From NCBI RefSeq assembly GCF_904849725.1, contig NC_058521.1:341480638-341544637 (forward strand): DNA of 64,000 nucleotides, in the 5' to 3' direction. The stretch is from Hordeum vulgare subsp. vulgare (lineage: Eukaryota; Streptophyta; Magnoliopsida; Poales; Poaceae). Of the stretch, positions 11,479 through 23,471 are shown in pieces. The stretch's first letter is position 1. Every line of letters begins with the position of its first letter. The notes below the pieces were generated by a model. That model ran no database searches. It had not been told where the DNA came from and was given only the letters and a program-made list of their open reading frames with translations. Both the position numbers and the translations under genes were made by a program.

Positions 11479-13639
11479 CGGGCCCCTGGGGTCAGCGGCA
11501 GAGAGGATAGAGAGGGGGAGACAGGAGCCTCCGATAGGATAGCCCCACCTGCCGGGGTCGTCTTTCACCTCGGGACAAAGAGGGGAGGCTCGCCGATGAT
11601 GCCACCGACGGCCTTGACCCCAACGAAGGGCAGGAATGGAACCAAGCTACCATCGCCTACCTGCTGGTGGTCGAGAGGTTGGCGGGGAGGCCCTGCTTCA
11701 CCGGCGACGAGGTGTAATGGCAGGGCAGTTTTGGGAGGTCGATGAACTGGGTGCTACAGGTGTGGATAAGCTCACGGAGGTGATGAGGAAGCTTCCTGAG
11801 GTTGCTAGGAACCCGTAGGAGGTGAATGGAGCACCGGAGCTGGCCTGTAGCACGAGATCGACGGAGCTCCGATGCGGCGGGGCCTTGGTCGATCTCGAGC
11901 ACAGGAGCTCGTTGTGCTCAAGTGGAGAGGCTAGGGGTCCAATTAAGGCTCTGGAGAGGTGGGATGGAGGTGCTGGAGCAAGCGTGAGGCCCTATTTATA
12001 GGCTCCAGACCGTGTACCGAGCAGGTGGAGCCGGTGGTTTCACCGTAGCTTGCAGGAGGAGAAGCGAGCCTACACAGTCAAAACCACGGTGTGCGGACGT
12101 GGTTTAGGACCTGCATGACCCACTGAGAGTCAGAGAGAGGGAGGAGGAGCGTGCACGTGTGGCCACGGTTTTATGGTGGGCCTCGCACACGTGGGCATGC
12201 GTCACTCCGGTCAACAGAGCAAGGGAGGAGGGGTTGTGGAGCTTCCCTGATGCAGAGAGGTGGCTGGGGAGTCAAAATGGCAACAAGGGGAGGCTTGAAC
12301 CGACCAGGCTGGCCACCTTGGTTTCTGGTGTGCACAGTAGTGTGCCCTGAGCGCTGGTTTGGCATGCCACGGCATGTTAGCACGCTCTGGACGCTTTGGC
12401 CTTGTTTGGGCTGTCCTAGGGATTGGCTTGGAGATGCCTAGCCATTTGGGAGCCGAGGGGCTCACTTTTTCCCATGGGAAGACAAGAAAGATGAGATGCC
12501 AGTGCTAGACCAAAAGTTACAATGGTGATTTTGGGGCCTTCTGCTTGGATTCAGAGAGGGGCCACTCACCTGCAGTTGGGGAGTGTTGCTGGCTACTTGG
12601 TTAAAAGGTTTGATGGGAAGAGCTTAAGTGTGGAGTGGGGTAGGAGCTGTTTTGCTATAATGGCACTAGGTGTTCGACAGGTGTTTGGAGCAACAACACC
12701 TCGCCACTGGTGGTGAGAGTTAATAGGATTAGCTTGGGTGCAAAAATAAGATGCTCCACCAAATTTTAGCCTCATTGGATGAGTTTCCAATGCAAACTAG
12801 AAATCATCCCCCAAATGGCTGATTTGTCCCTTCCAAAGGGAATGTGGGTAAATCACTTCCTGCAAATCCCATTTTTGGTAGAGGCTCCACATTTGGGGTG
12901 TTGAACACTCCCACAAAGTTTTGTTCCATTTGGATAGACTTTGTAATGTAGAGATGTTTCAACTTGGTTTCGGACACAAAGGGTTTTGGAATTATTTAAT
13001 GAACCAAACCACCTTGGAATAAGGTGAAACTTGGTGTGGCCACTAAATATAGCTTGGGAAGGTTGCTGGAATTTTCTGGATTTTATTGGAAATATTTCCT
13101 TTGGAAATAATCCAAAAGATCAAAACAGACAGAAAAGGTTTTCAAGGATTTACTCAAATATTTTGAATATAAATAGGATTTGAAAATCTTATGAATGGAA
13201 AATATATGTCATGTGAGTATCTCCAAAAAATTTCAGATTTTTTCTAAGGCAGAATACTATTTTCCCACATAGGAACATCATTTCTGGCCTTAGAAATGGA
13301 CATGCAAATTAAATAGAAAAATAATTTATAAAATAATTATTTTATGGTTTTGGTAAGCTAAAATAGTTTTAGAATGAGATCATCATCTTTGGGTGAAAGC
13401 ACTCCCTTGCTGCCAAGGACTTGTAGTGCAACTCAAAGGAGGGTTTTGAAATAATCAGAAATAAGAAAAAAGGATTTTGAGAATATTTAGGTTATGAAAA
13501 ATATGGTTTTTATAATACACAATCAAGCATACAAGCATACAATGACAACCATGGAAATCACATCATTGGTTTTTGAAAAGTTTTAATAAACTCAGATTTT
13601 TGAACTATAGTAGAAGTGAAGTGAAAATAGGGTGTGACA
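11479..13639 (-). repeat. 3' LTR of gypsy element B, right segment
   Basis: This continues the LTR interrupted at 1635 and aligns to 21336-23471. It ends GGTGTGACA at 13639, so the element-sense LTR begins TGTCACACC. A TATA-like CTATTTATAG (12-base region at 11992-12001, minus sense) matches the one in the 5' LTR. Over a 150-base sample (12841-12990 against its partner) I count about 17 differences. No coding potential is credible here: the open frames are accidental in GC-rich LTR sequence. Confidence 0.9.
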
Positions 13640-13651
13640 GACCTATCCCCC
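13640..13651 (-). other. Polypurine tract of gypsy element B
   Basis: In element sense AAGGGGGATAGG directly precedes the 3' LTR. This is the expected primer position for plus-strand synthesis. Confidence 0.6.
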
Positions 13652-13657
13652 TTACAA

Positions 13658-13677
13658 GAATCTCGTCCCCGAGATTC
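13658..13677 (-). other. Palindromic hairpin beside the polypurine tract of B
   Basis: GAATCTCG and CGAGATTC form an 8-bp perfect stem with a TCCC loop. The related element C keeps the right arm at 30706-30725 but has one or two changes in the left arm. The hairpin lies between the end of pol and the polypurine tract. Confidence 0.65.
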
Positions 13678-13682
13678 CTACG

Positions 13683-15044
13683 CTAGGTGCTAAAAAGGTA
13701 CGGAAATTCGGATCGGAGATAGTCTTCACGCTCCCATGTTGCTTCTGCTTTGGTGCGGTTGCTCCACTGAACCTTCAAGTACTTGATGGTGCGGCTTTTG
13801 GTGCAACACTCTACTTCATCGAAGATGCGGATCGGCCTCTCATGATAAGTGAGATCTGGCTGGAGGTTGATGGCCTGATAGTCAATGTCCTTATAAAGGC
13901 CTGGACGGTTAGGCACTTCCAGACACTTCCGGAGTTGTGACACGTGGAAGATGACGTGCACATCCAAAAGTTTAGGAGGTAGCTCCAACTGGTAAGCAAC
14001 TTAACCACGCCTTGCCGTGATCTTAAAAGGTCCAATGAGGTCCAATGAACCTTGGAGCAAGTTTCCCCTTTATGTGGAAACTCTTGGTTCTCTTGAGAGG
14101 TGTGACACGGAGGTGCACCTGGTCTTCGAGGATGAACTCCAAATCTCTGTGGTGAGAATCCGCATAGCTATTTTCTCGTGATTTGGATGCCTTCAAGTTT
14201 TCTCGGACAAGTGGCACATTATCTTCTGCCTCTTGCAGAATTTCCGGCCCGAAAATCAACCCTTCGCCAGTTCGGACCAGTTGAGCGGGGTACGGCACTT
14301 TTTTCCGTACAACACTTCAAATGGGGCCATCTAGAGACTGGACTGGTAGCTGTTGTTGTATGAGAACAAAGTGAACGGCACACAGTCTTCCCATTTAGCA
14401 CCATGTGCCAAGACACATGCGCGGAGCATATCTTTGAGTATCTGATTTACTCTCTCCGTCTGTCCACCCGTTCGCGGGTGGAAGGCGGTGCTGAAAGAGA
14501 GATTGGTTTCGAGGACTTCTTGGAACTTCTTCCAGAATCTTGAGGTGAACTTCGTGCTTCGGTTGGATACAATCTCCTTGGGAACTCCGAGGACACTCAC
14601 TATACGATGGATATATAAGCTAGCCAACTGGCTACCATCATAAGTGGTGTTGACTGGATTGTAATGGGCCACCTTGGTTAGGTGGTCGACAATGACCCAT
14701 ATGGAATTATGCCCCATGCTTGACCTGGGCAAACAAGTGACGAAGTACATGCCGACTTTGTCCCACTTCTATTCAGGCACTTGGAGAGGTTGTAGTAGTC
14801 CAGCAGGTCATTGGTGTTCAGCTTTGACACTTTGGCACACTTCGCACTTGGCAACGTAAGATGTTATTTCCCTATTCATGCCATGCCACCAGAATTTTTC
14901 TCGGAGGTGTTGACACATCTTGGTGCCACCGGGGTGAATAGAGTAGGGTGTGTCGTGAGCTTCTTGCACGATCAAGTCCTTGAGTTCTGCCTTGTTGGGT
15001 ACGCATAAACGTTTCCCAAACCACACTACTCCTTGTTCATCCAC
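13683..15044 (-). pseudogene. Integrase and chromodomain of gypsy element B
   Basis: Reading right to left, a zinc-binding region comes first (14808-15044: IHPGG followed by CEVC, the HHCC type). The catalytic core follows (14331-14750, with IWVIVDHLTK and GGQTERVNQ). The C-terminal module is at 13683-14298, with VIFHVSQLRKC and then a chromodomain-like end, EATWEREDYLRSEFP. This order is typical of chromoviruses of the Tekay/Del lineage, whose chromodomain guides integration towards marked chromatin. The frame is broken in at least three places. The second catalytic acidic residue, normally in a SDRG context, reads SNRS, so Asp is replaced by Asn near 14570. The first Asp and the Glu remain. 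Confidence 0.82.
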
Positions 15045-15110
15045 CGAGAATTCTAGGGCCTTGCCTTCCTAGATCTTCTTCTTGATGCCTTTGATGCTCT
15101 TGTGCCCCTT

Positions 15111-16890
15111 CTAGACCTCCTTGATGTCATCTGGCAGCGTAGGTTGGACTTCCAGGTTAGCTAGGAATCCTGGTTCAACTAGCTCCAACCCAAAGTTGTC
15201 CATCTCTTCATACCAGGCGGGTAGCCTTTCCTTGAGCATAACATTCAAGGTGCTGGCCTTCCGGCATAAGGCATCGGCCACCACATTGGCCTTACCGGGG
15301 TGGTATTGAATGTTGAAGTCGTAGTCTTTGATTAACTCAAACCATCTTCGCTGCCTCATATTCAATTCCCTTTGAGTAAATATATAATTCAGACTTTTGT
15401 GGTAAGTGTATATTTCACATCGTTTCCTCGGAAGGCAATATCGCCATGTCTTTAGGGCATGCACCACTGCTGCCAACTCAAGATCATGGGTGGCATAGTT
15501 TTCCTCATGCCGGCGAGTTGCCACGACAAATATGCCACAACCACATCGTCTTGCATTACAACTCCATCGAGCCCGGTTCTGGAGGCATCACAATATATCA
15601 CAAACTCCTTGCTGATATCTGCAGTAGCCAATACCGGGGCGGTAGTCAATCTCTTCTTCAACTCCTGGAAGCTTGCTTCACACTCCGGCGTCCATTCGAA
15701 CTTCTTGCCTTTCTTCAAGAGCAGAGTGATTGGTCTAGCGTTGCAGGAGAATCCTTCTACGAACTTTCGGTAATATCTGGCGAGTCCAAGGAAGCTCCGG
15801 ACTTCCTTCACATCGATTGGCGACTCCCAGTTGGATACCATATTAATATTGGAAGAATCGACTGGCAATCCATTTGTCGTCATAGTATGACCCAAGAATC
15901 CAAATTCTTACATGCAAAATTGGCATTTTCTGAATTTGGCCTAAAGTTGGTGCTCTCGAAGCTTCTCCAACACTAACCTCAAGTGTTGCTCATGCTCCTC
16001 TTCGGATTTGGAGAAGATTAATATGTCATCGATGAAAACGACGAAAACTTGTCCAGGTATTCCATGAAGACCTTGTTCCTGAGGTACAAGAAGTATGCTG
16101 GGGCATTCATCAACCCAAATGACATGACAGTGCACTCGTATAGACCATATCGGGTCAAGAATGCAGTCTTGGGTATGTCTTCAGGTCGGATCTTCAGTGT
16201 GTAATATCCATATCGGAGATCGATCTTGCAAAATTCCTTGGCTCCATTTAACTGGTCAAACAAGTCTTCAATCTTGGGGAGTGGGCACTTGTTCATGATC
16301 GTGACTTCATTGAGAGCACGGTAATCAACGTAGAGTCTGATAGTCCCATCCTTCTTAGACACGAACAGAATAGGTGATCCGCAATGCGATGCACTCGAAC
16401 GAATGTGTCCCTTCCTGAGTTGCTCAACCAGCTGCCTCTTCAGCTCTGGGAGCTCTTCAGATTCCATCCTATAAGGCTTCTTATAGATAGGCCTTGACCC
16501 GGGCATGAGCTCAATGATGAACTTGATGTCTCTGTTAGGAAAGACGACCGGGTATTTAGAAACTATCGGCACTTGGTCCATCTGTTCTCCTAATAGGCAA
16601 TTTACCTGCGGGGTTTGAGTGAACGTAGGCTCAGGGACATACTTGACTTTGACCCCCTGGTGGCTTGTCATGGTAATAGTCCTGTTGGCACAGTCCAAGA
16701 TGCTCTGGTGTTTGGCCAAGCAATCCATGCCAAGGATCACTTCTAAGCCTTGCGACTTAATGCCGATGAGATCTGCTGAGAAGCTTATCCCATTAATATT
16801 GATCCAGACTCCTCTACATCCTTGATTGGTCCTTAGCACTGCTCTCGGGGTATGTACTGCCATTTTCCCGTTAAGTAGGGTAGGCTTCAA
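15111..16890 (-). pseudogene. Protease end, reverse transcriptase and RNase H of gypsy element B
   Basis: The upper part (16890-16680) is the C-terminal half of the aspartic protease ([14 protein letters not shown]). The reverse transcriptase follows: [15 protein letters not shown] near 16500, then [23 protein letters not shown] and [18 protein letters not shown] down to about 16090. The catalytic FIDD box is present at about 16030 but lies in a different frame from the upstream domain because of a small deletion just before it. RNase H follows ([12 protein letters not shown] near 15600, [13 protein letters not shown] near 15400, ending in [10 protein letters not shown]). These copy the element RNA into DNA and remove the RNA strand. 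The stops and frameshifts leave no usable protein. Confidence 0.85.
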
Positions 16891-18185
16891 ACCACATTTT
16901 TCCGGAAACTTCTGAGTAAAAAAATAATGCGAAGCACCACAATCAAAGAATACTCTTGCTAGGGTGGAGTTGACGAGGAACGTTCCTAGAATGCAGTCCG
17001 GGTCTTCCTGTGCCTCTTCTGCGGAGATGTGATTAATACGTCCCCTGTTGTGCTACTGTTGGTTGCAGGGACCTTCGTTCGTGCCTGGTGTTCATTTACC
17101 TTGTCCCTGATTTGGTGCATTGGGGCGCAGTGCGTCGGGCTTCTTGTTGGGGCACTTCCTGGAATAGTGCCCAGCTTGTCCACATCAAAAGTAGGTAAAC
17201 TGTCTTGTGATGTTGGTCTTGACTCCATTGTTGTTCGATGGGTTGAATGCTGGCTTGGTGTTGACTTGCTGCCGAGGCTGGTAGTTCTGGCGGAATGTTA
17301 GTGCCTTGTACTACTATTGTTGATAAGTGGGTCTTGCTGGAGTTGACTGCCATGGGCGTGGTTTTGGGTTACTAGATCCTCCACTACCCATCAGCTTGTG
17401 CTTATGGGTGTCATCCATTCCAACATGAGGGCCTTGTTAACTAGATCACAAAAGGTCCGGCATTCACAAACAACCAGTTGATACTGGAGTAACTGTTGAA
17501 GTCCTTCCATGAAGCGTTCCACTTTTGTGGCCTCAGTGTTGATGTCCTGTGCTGCATATCTCGACGGGAGGTTAAACTGCTACAGATACTCCTTGACGGT
17601 TCCACTTCCTTGCCTTAAAATTCAGAATTCCTGCTTCTTAATGGTCATCATTCCGGGAGGAATGTGAGCAGCCCGGAATCCTTCCTTGAACACTGTCCAA
17701 GTGATAGCGTGCCCTTCCCGTATGATCAGGAACCCGTCCCACCAAGATCTGGTCGTGCCTGCGAGACAATGAGAAGCATAAAGGACTTTATCACGATCAT
17801 CGGTGCACTTGACCAGTGCGAGGAGGTCTTCGATAGTGCGGATACAGTCATCGGCATCCAATGGTTAGCTTGTATCCCTGAATATAGGAGGCATAATAAG
17901 CATAAACTCGGATAGAGTAGAGCGACCACTACCATTTCCGTTTTGCGGCGGATTGTTCACCAAGACTTGAGCCAGCTATTGGATGGTGGTATTATTGGCT
18001 TGACGTTCCTCTCAGGGAGCTTCGAGGAACTGAGCCACAGTGAGGCTCTCCGGAGGAGGCGGTGGGGGAGGAATATCGCCTTGCTGCTCCTTGTGGTGAT
18101 CTCCAGCTTGAGCATTCCCACCGGTTCACTGCTGCTGGCCAGAGGAGGCAGAGCCGGGGTTGTCGAAGGTGCTGATGCGAGTTGA
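16891..18185 (-). pseudogene. Gag and protease start of gypsy element B
   Basis: From right to left: a Pro-rich stretch ending in SLTVAQFL near 18050; the retrotransposon gag domain at 17622-17861 (CIRTIEDLLALV, ASHCLAGTTRSWWDGF); then the helical continuation VERFMEGLQQLLQYQL near 17500. A zinc knuckle at about 17150-17195 is damaged: it reads Y-F-stop-C-GQAG-H-YSRK-C, so the first Cys is Tyr and a stop sits inside. The protease active site DCGASH lies near 16945. Gag builds the particle. The pieces lie in different frames, so this is a decayed gene. Confidence 0.8.
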
Positions 18186-18703
18186 AATCACCATACTTTC
18201 AGGGGAGTAGACACGTCAATATGCCAAATTGGCCGGGAGTCGTAAGGGATGATGCTCTGATAACGGGGTTTGGTGCCATGTTAGTGTGAGATTTTAAACA
18301 AAGGTTTTTGGGAAAGCAATCCATTAAAATGAAACAAGTGATGTAGTCGCTTACAAGCTTCCTAAGGCAGAAATGCGGCTTGAATCATACATGTTCACAC
18401 AATACTCATGGTTCACATGAACCGATACATGGACTCAACTACGCTTGGGGAAGATTCCTAATTGCCTAAGTCGTACTCCTAAGCGGTGGACTGTTCGGTC
18501 TCATAGGCAGGTTCTGTAGGGTCTTGGTCTTCATACTCATTTGTACTTTCCTCCTTCAGAGGTGTGGGAGATGGAAGTGGTCCACCTCGGCGTCTCTTAG
18601 TCGGTGATGCGTTGAGGACTTAAGTGTACTCTTTCGCGGTCAGACGGCGACTCTGAATAGGAGTGGCGTGGAGCGGTGGTATTCCCCCTCGGAAGGCTAT
18701 GGC
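18186..18703 (-). other. Leader region between gag and the leader frame of B
   Basis: About 500 bases between the small leader reading frame and gag. I see no conserved protein motif, only short open stretches. The corresponding gap in element C is 52452-52708. Confidence 0.5.
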
Positions 18704-19209
18704 TTACTGCGCTCCGGGTGCTCCTTCTGTATTGACCTTGCGAGTTTTTATCTTCTCCATCCGAAGTAGGTCCTTGACTTGGTGTACCTCTTGGTGAAGC
18801 GTCATCGACTCCTTAATCAGAAGGTGAGTCAAGGTGTCGGCGGAGAGGCTGAAGTAGGTCTGAAACCTTAGTGGCATCCCCGTCCTATGTGGATGGGTTG
18901 TGTGTCCAAATCCCGTCAATACCGTCCTTAATAAAAGGCAGGTGACGAGTAGCTAGCTCGTTAGCCATCTCGTGCGGCCGTCTCAAGTGCCAACATCAGA
19001 TTCACCATATGTGGTCCTCCAAAGAACAAACTAGTTGGCGAGTCGTTAGCCTTCACTATCACGTCCACTTGATATTCCTTGGTGTCGGCGCTGACCCAGT
19101 GCTCGTGGTAGAGGAAGATGGGTGTGCGGCGTACTTGATACTTCTCGAGGCTATCTCCCAAAAGTAGAGGAAAGCCCGTCTCTAGAAGCATCTCAGGTAC
19201 GGCGGCCAT
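18704..19209 (-). pseudogene. Leader ORF upstream of gag in element B
   Basis: A frame starts with ATG at 19209, about 120 bases downstream of the primer site, and runs to 18961 (82 residues). After a frame change, related sequence continues to 18704. Recognisable stretches are SLEKYQVRRTPIFLYHEHW, TKEYQVDV and, after the break, KESMTLHQEVHQVKDLL, which could form a coiled coil. The same order occurs at 52709-53259 in element C (SLEKCQFRRPPIFL, TKEYHVDVVVEANDS, KESVKLHRELHHTRELL). Conservation at the protein level in two diverged elements argues for a real leader protein. I recall similar hypothetical proteins in grass gypsy elements but know no function. Confidence 0.6.
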
Positions 19210-19329
19210 CTACAAGGTGGTAGGAGAGGGTTAGAAAATTTTGGTGGGTGCAGAAAATGTCAAGTGTAAGGGCTAAGTGCACTAGTCGTCTTAGCTATCG
19301 TCCATGCTACCTAAGGCTTGGTAAAGTCA

Positions 19330-19345
19330 GGATGGCTTGATACCA
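19330..19345 (-). other. Primer-binding site of gypsy element B
   Basis: In element sense TGGTATCAAGCCATCC follows the 5' LTR after four bases. Its first eight bases fit the initiator-Met tRNA 3' end (TGGTATCAGAGC). It sets the 5' LTR inner edge at 19350. Confidence 0.7.
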
Positions 19346-19349
19346 TCTT

Positions 19350-22300
19350 TGTGGGGTCCCTGACTTACGAGTCGAGATCACCGAATGAACGTGCTCAGTG
19401 ATCCCAGAGATCAATGCTCACCAAACACACATATGCTGAATATTAAGAGTCTTACATCCAAGTACCGAAATATTACAACACGTGACCGATAGGGTCAAGT
19501 TCAGAAGGTAGGGCCTATAAGGCCAAATTACACTGATAGGAATAGTAGCAGAAATCTTAGGGCTAAGGGGTGCCCATGCCATCAGCCTACACCAACAGGC
19601 ATTCTGACTGGGAAGCGTCCTAGTTCACAGGGCCGTCTCCGATGACATACTCCTCTCCAAACTCCGGTCCTTCCATGTGTGGTCAATAATACATACAGTG
19701 GCAAGACAATGATTACTTTGAACGTACTCGCAAACAGCCCATGATATGAATAATGCAACTAGTATGATAACAAGTAATATGCTCTACTGGTGGATAGTAG
19801 CTAAATGGTAAATAATAATGATTATGGATGTGCAACATAAGCTACATGCTATTTAGAAGAACATGTTACAGATATCAACATATCTGTTAAGGGCTGACCT
19901 CGCTGGGTGCACCCGATATGCCAAGTCACCAAACTTGGTCATATGCACTCTTTCTCAGATAACACCATTAAACACACACTCACACCTGGTTTATGCGGAA
20001 ACGACTGGACGTAGTTTACGAAGCACCACCCAACTTTCCTTCACTGTGGACACGACTATTCGTATAGTTTTACACTCTGTAGAGGTTGTACGTTGTACCC
20101 ACGAGATCCGGGAAACTTCCGTGTCATCCACGACCCGCGGTATATAACATACCCGAGGTAAGTAACCGATCAATGCCTTTCCCCTGATGATACTAGCCAA
20201 AGAGGTCCACTGGATTGGTACCCATCCCACATGATGTACGTCTTATGAGCACCAACTCTAGACAGTATCAACCATGCAGGGACCAACGGTGTGCCCGAAA
20301 CAGGTAAAAACGGCATAGTCGCCCTACCTGGCACGACCCCGTCATGATAGTGACCACACATCACTCTCGCCACTAGTAATGTGGCCCTTTGCTAGCACCA
20401 ACCAGAGTAATCAACAAAGCCCCAATCCATAAAGGGGTAACGTGGTCGCACATGTAAAGTTGGGACAGTCGACATATCATAAATCTATTCCCATTTCGGA
20501 AACTACTCACACCAAAATACCCGGTGCACCACTTCTCCAAAAGTGGCCACCTAACTCATCATCACCCTCGGGGCATTACTGGACCCCGACGGGGTTTTAA
20601 TAAACCTTTGATTTATACCATCATCATGCTCATTCTTCTACTATGCTTAGCTCTACTTGTCAACATGATATTAGCGTGACCCTCATAGGTGGTAGGATCG
20701 TGCTCAAAATGCAAGTGCTCTGGAGAAGCCATCGGTAACATCACTTCAATGATTTACCGATACTTATGATCATATGCAACAGAAATATTTGTTCTACTTA
20801 GCATGCAATATAACATATGCTCAAATATGGTCAAAGGGCTGCTTGCCTTGATCAGCTAAGTATCCTGGGTCTTCAAGTCCAACTCCTTCGTCAAACGTGG
20901 TTTCTATCATCGTATTAAATAAAAAGCAATAAGTAGCTCACTAAAAACAGATCATAAAGTCACTTTAAAATGTTGTTTAATTCTGATAATTCCATATTGT
21001 TATTTTCAAAATATTTGTCTTTGGTTTTAGTGAAAGGATTATTTTTAGAAGTATTTTCATAGAAGCAAAACGATTACAAAATAGCCTTTTAATTATTATA
21101 AAACGAAAAGGTTGTCTCAAAATTGTTAAAAAGGCTGTGTTAAATACTACTCATTTTTAGAAGAATTATAGTGGAAGAATAATAAAAATATATTGGATAA
21201 TTATTTCTATAAAAATCATTCAAAACCAGAATAAACGGAAAAAGAAAAAGGGCTGGGGCTCAGGCCTGGCTCGGCCTGTGGCTTGGGCCAGCCCAGCTGG
21301 CCAGCCAGCCAACCAGCTCAGGTGTGCGCGCGGCCCTGCCGTCAAGGGGAGACAGGAGCCACGGACATGTGAGTCCCACCTGTCGGGGTCGTCTTTTACC
21401 TCGGGACAAAGAGGAGGGGAGGCTCGTCGGTGATGCTACCGACGACCTTGAGCCCAACCAAGGGCAGGAATGGAACCAGCCTACCATCGCCTACCTGCTG
21501 GTGGTCGAGAGGTCGACGGGGAGGCCCTGCTTCACCGGCGACGAACTGCAATGGCGGAGCAGTTTTGGGAGGTCGATGAACTGGGTGCTACGGGTGTGGA
21601 TAAGATCGGGGAGGTGATGGGGAAGCTCAGTGAGGTTGCTAGGAACCCATAGGAGGTTAAAAAAGCACCGGAGTTGGCCCTTAGACCGAGATCGACGGAG
21701 CTCCGAACCGGCGGGGCCTCGGTCCATCTCGAGCACACGAGCTCGCTATGCTCAAATGGAGAGGCTAGGGGTGGTATTCAGGATCTCGAGAGGTGGGATG
21801 GAGGTGCTTGAGCAAGGGGGAGGCCCTATTTATAGGCTTCCGATGGTCTACCGAGCCGGTGACGCCGGTGGTTTCACTGTAGCTCGCAGGAGCAGCAGCG
21901 AGCCTACAGGGTCGAACCCACGGTTTGCGCACGCGGTTTAGGACCTGCGTGACCCACTTAGAGGGAGAGAGAGCAAGGAGGAGCGTGCACGCATGGCCAC
22001 GGTCTTCTGGTGGATCTGGCGCGCGTGGGCATGCGTCGCTCCGGTCAACAGAGCGAGGGACGAGGGGTCCTTGAGCTGCCCTGATGCAGAGAGGTGGTCG
22101 GGGAGTCGAAATGGCACCAGGGGGAGGTTTCAACCGGCCGGGCTGGCCACCTTGGCTTCGGGTGTGCCCAGTAGCGTGCCCAGAGCACAGTTTTGGCATG
22201 CCATGGCATGCTGGCGCGCTCTGGGCGCTTTGGCCTTGTCTGGGCTGTCCTGGGGACTGGCTTGGAGAGGCCTAGCCGTTTGGGAGCCGAGGGGCTCACT

Positions 22301-23471
22301 GTTGCCCATGGAAGGAGAGGAAAGAAGAGATGCTAGTGCTAGAGCAGAAGTTAGAATGGGGATTTGGGGCCTTCTGCTTGGATTCAAAGAGGGGCCACTC
22401 TCCCGCAGTTGGGGAGTGGTGCTGGCTACTTGGTCAAAAGGTTTGGAGAGAAGAACTTAAGTGTGGAGGGCTAGGAGTTGTTTTGATATAATGGCAGTAG
22501 GTGTTCGACAGGTGTTTGGAGCAGCAACACCTCACCACTAGTGTTGAGAGTTAACAAGATTAGCTTGGGTGCAAAAAAAAGATGCTCCACCAAATTTGAG
22601 CCTCATTGGATGAGTTTGGCAATGTAAACTAGAAATCACCCCCCAAATGGCAGATATGTCCCTTCCAAAGGGAATGTGGGTAAATCTCTTCCTGCAAATC
22701 ATATTTTTGGCACAGGCTCCACATTTCGGCTGTTAAACACTACCACAAAGTTTCATTCCATTTGGCTAAACTTTGTAATGTAGAGATGTTTCAACTTGGT
22801 TCTGGACAGAAAGGGTTTTCGAATTATTTAGTGAACCAAACCACCTTGGAATGAGGTGAAACTTGGTGTGGCAAATAAATATAGCTTCGGAAGATTGCAG
22901 GAATTTTCTGGGATTTTATTGGAAATATTTTCTTTGGAAATATTCCAAAAGATCAAAACAGACAAAATAGGTTTTCAAGGATTTACTCAAATATTTTAAA
23001 TATAAATAGGGGTTGAAAATCTGATGTATGGAAAATATATGTCCTGTGAGTATCTCCAAATTTTCTCTGATTTTTCTGAGGAAGAAAAGTATTTTTCCAT
23101 ATAGGAATATCGTTTCTAGCCTCACAAATGGACATGCAAATAAAATAGGAAAATAATTTATAAAATAATTATTTTATGGTTTTGGTAGGCTAAAATAGTT
23201 CTAGAACCAGATCATCACCTTTGGGTGAAAGCACTCCCTTGCTGCCAAGGACTTGTAGTGCAACCCAAAGGAGGGATTTGAAATAATCAGAAATAAGAAA
23301 AAAGGATTTTGAGAATATTTAGGTTATGAAAAATATGTTTTTTATAATATACAATCAAGCATACAAGCATAAAATGATAACCATGGCACTCACATCATTG
23401 GTTTTCGAAAAGTTTTAATAAACTCAGATTTTTGAACTACACTAAAAGTGAAGTGAAAACTGGGTGTGACA
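19350..23471 (-). repeat. 5' LTR of gypsy element B, intact
   Basis: 4122 bases, from TGTGGGGTCC at the inner edge (next to the primer site) to GGTGTGACA at the outer edge; in element sense TGTCACACC to GGACCCCACA. LTRs this long fit the Tekay/Del group. Being uninterrupted, it serves as the empty-site reference for the two insertions in the partner LTR. A TATA box sits at 21826-21835. The flanking bases CAACA (23472-23476) should be the target duplication, with its partner outside the window. Open frames inside (for example 21993-22460) are not supported by any protein similarity I can see. Confidence 0.9.
21826..21835 (-). promoter_or_regulatory. TATA box of element B 5' LTR
   Basis: In element sense CTATAAATAG, conserved at 11992-12001 in the partner LTR. 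It would start the genomic RNA of the element. Confidence 0.5.

Noticed and set aside
19330..19345. tRNA-like sequences at the primer sites (also 3120-3137, 48007-48023)
   Set aside because: Only the 12-18 bases complementary to a tRNA 3' end are present, placed next to LTRs; no cloverleaf can be drawn.
21993..22460. 155-codon plus-strand frame with Trp/Gly-rich sequence, and the similar 12151-12441
   Set aside because: They occupy equivalent places in the two LTRs of B but run antisense to the element, differ by frame changes and have no recognisable domain; GC-rich LTR sequence explains them.
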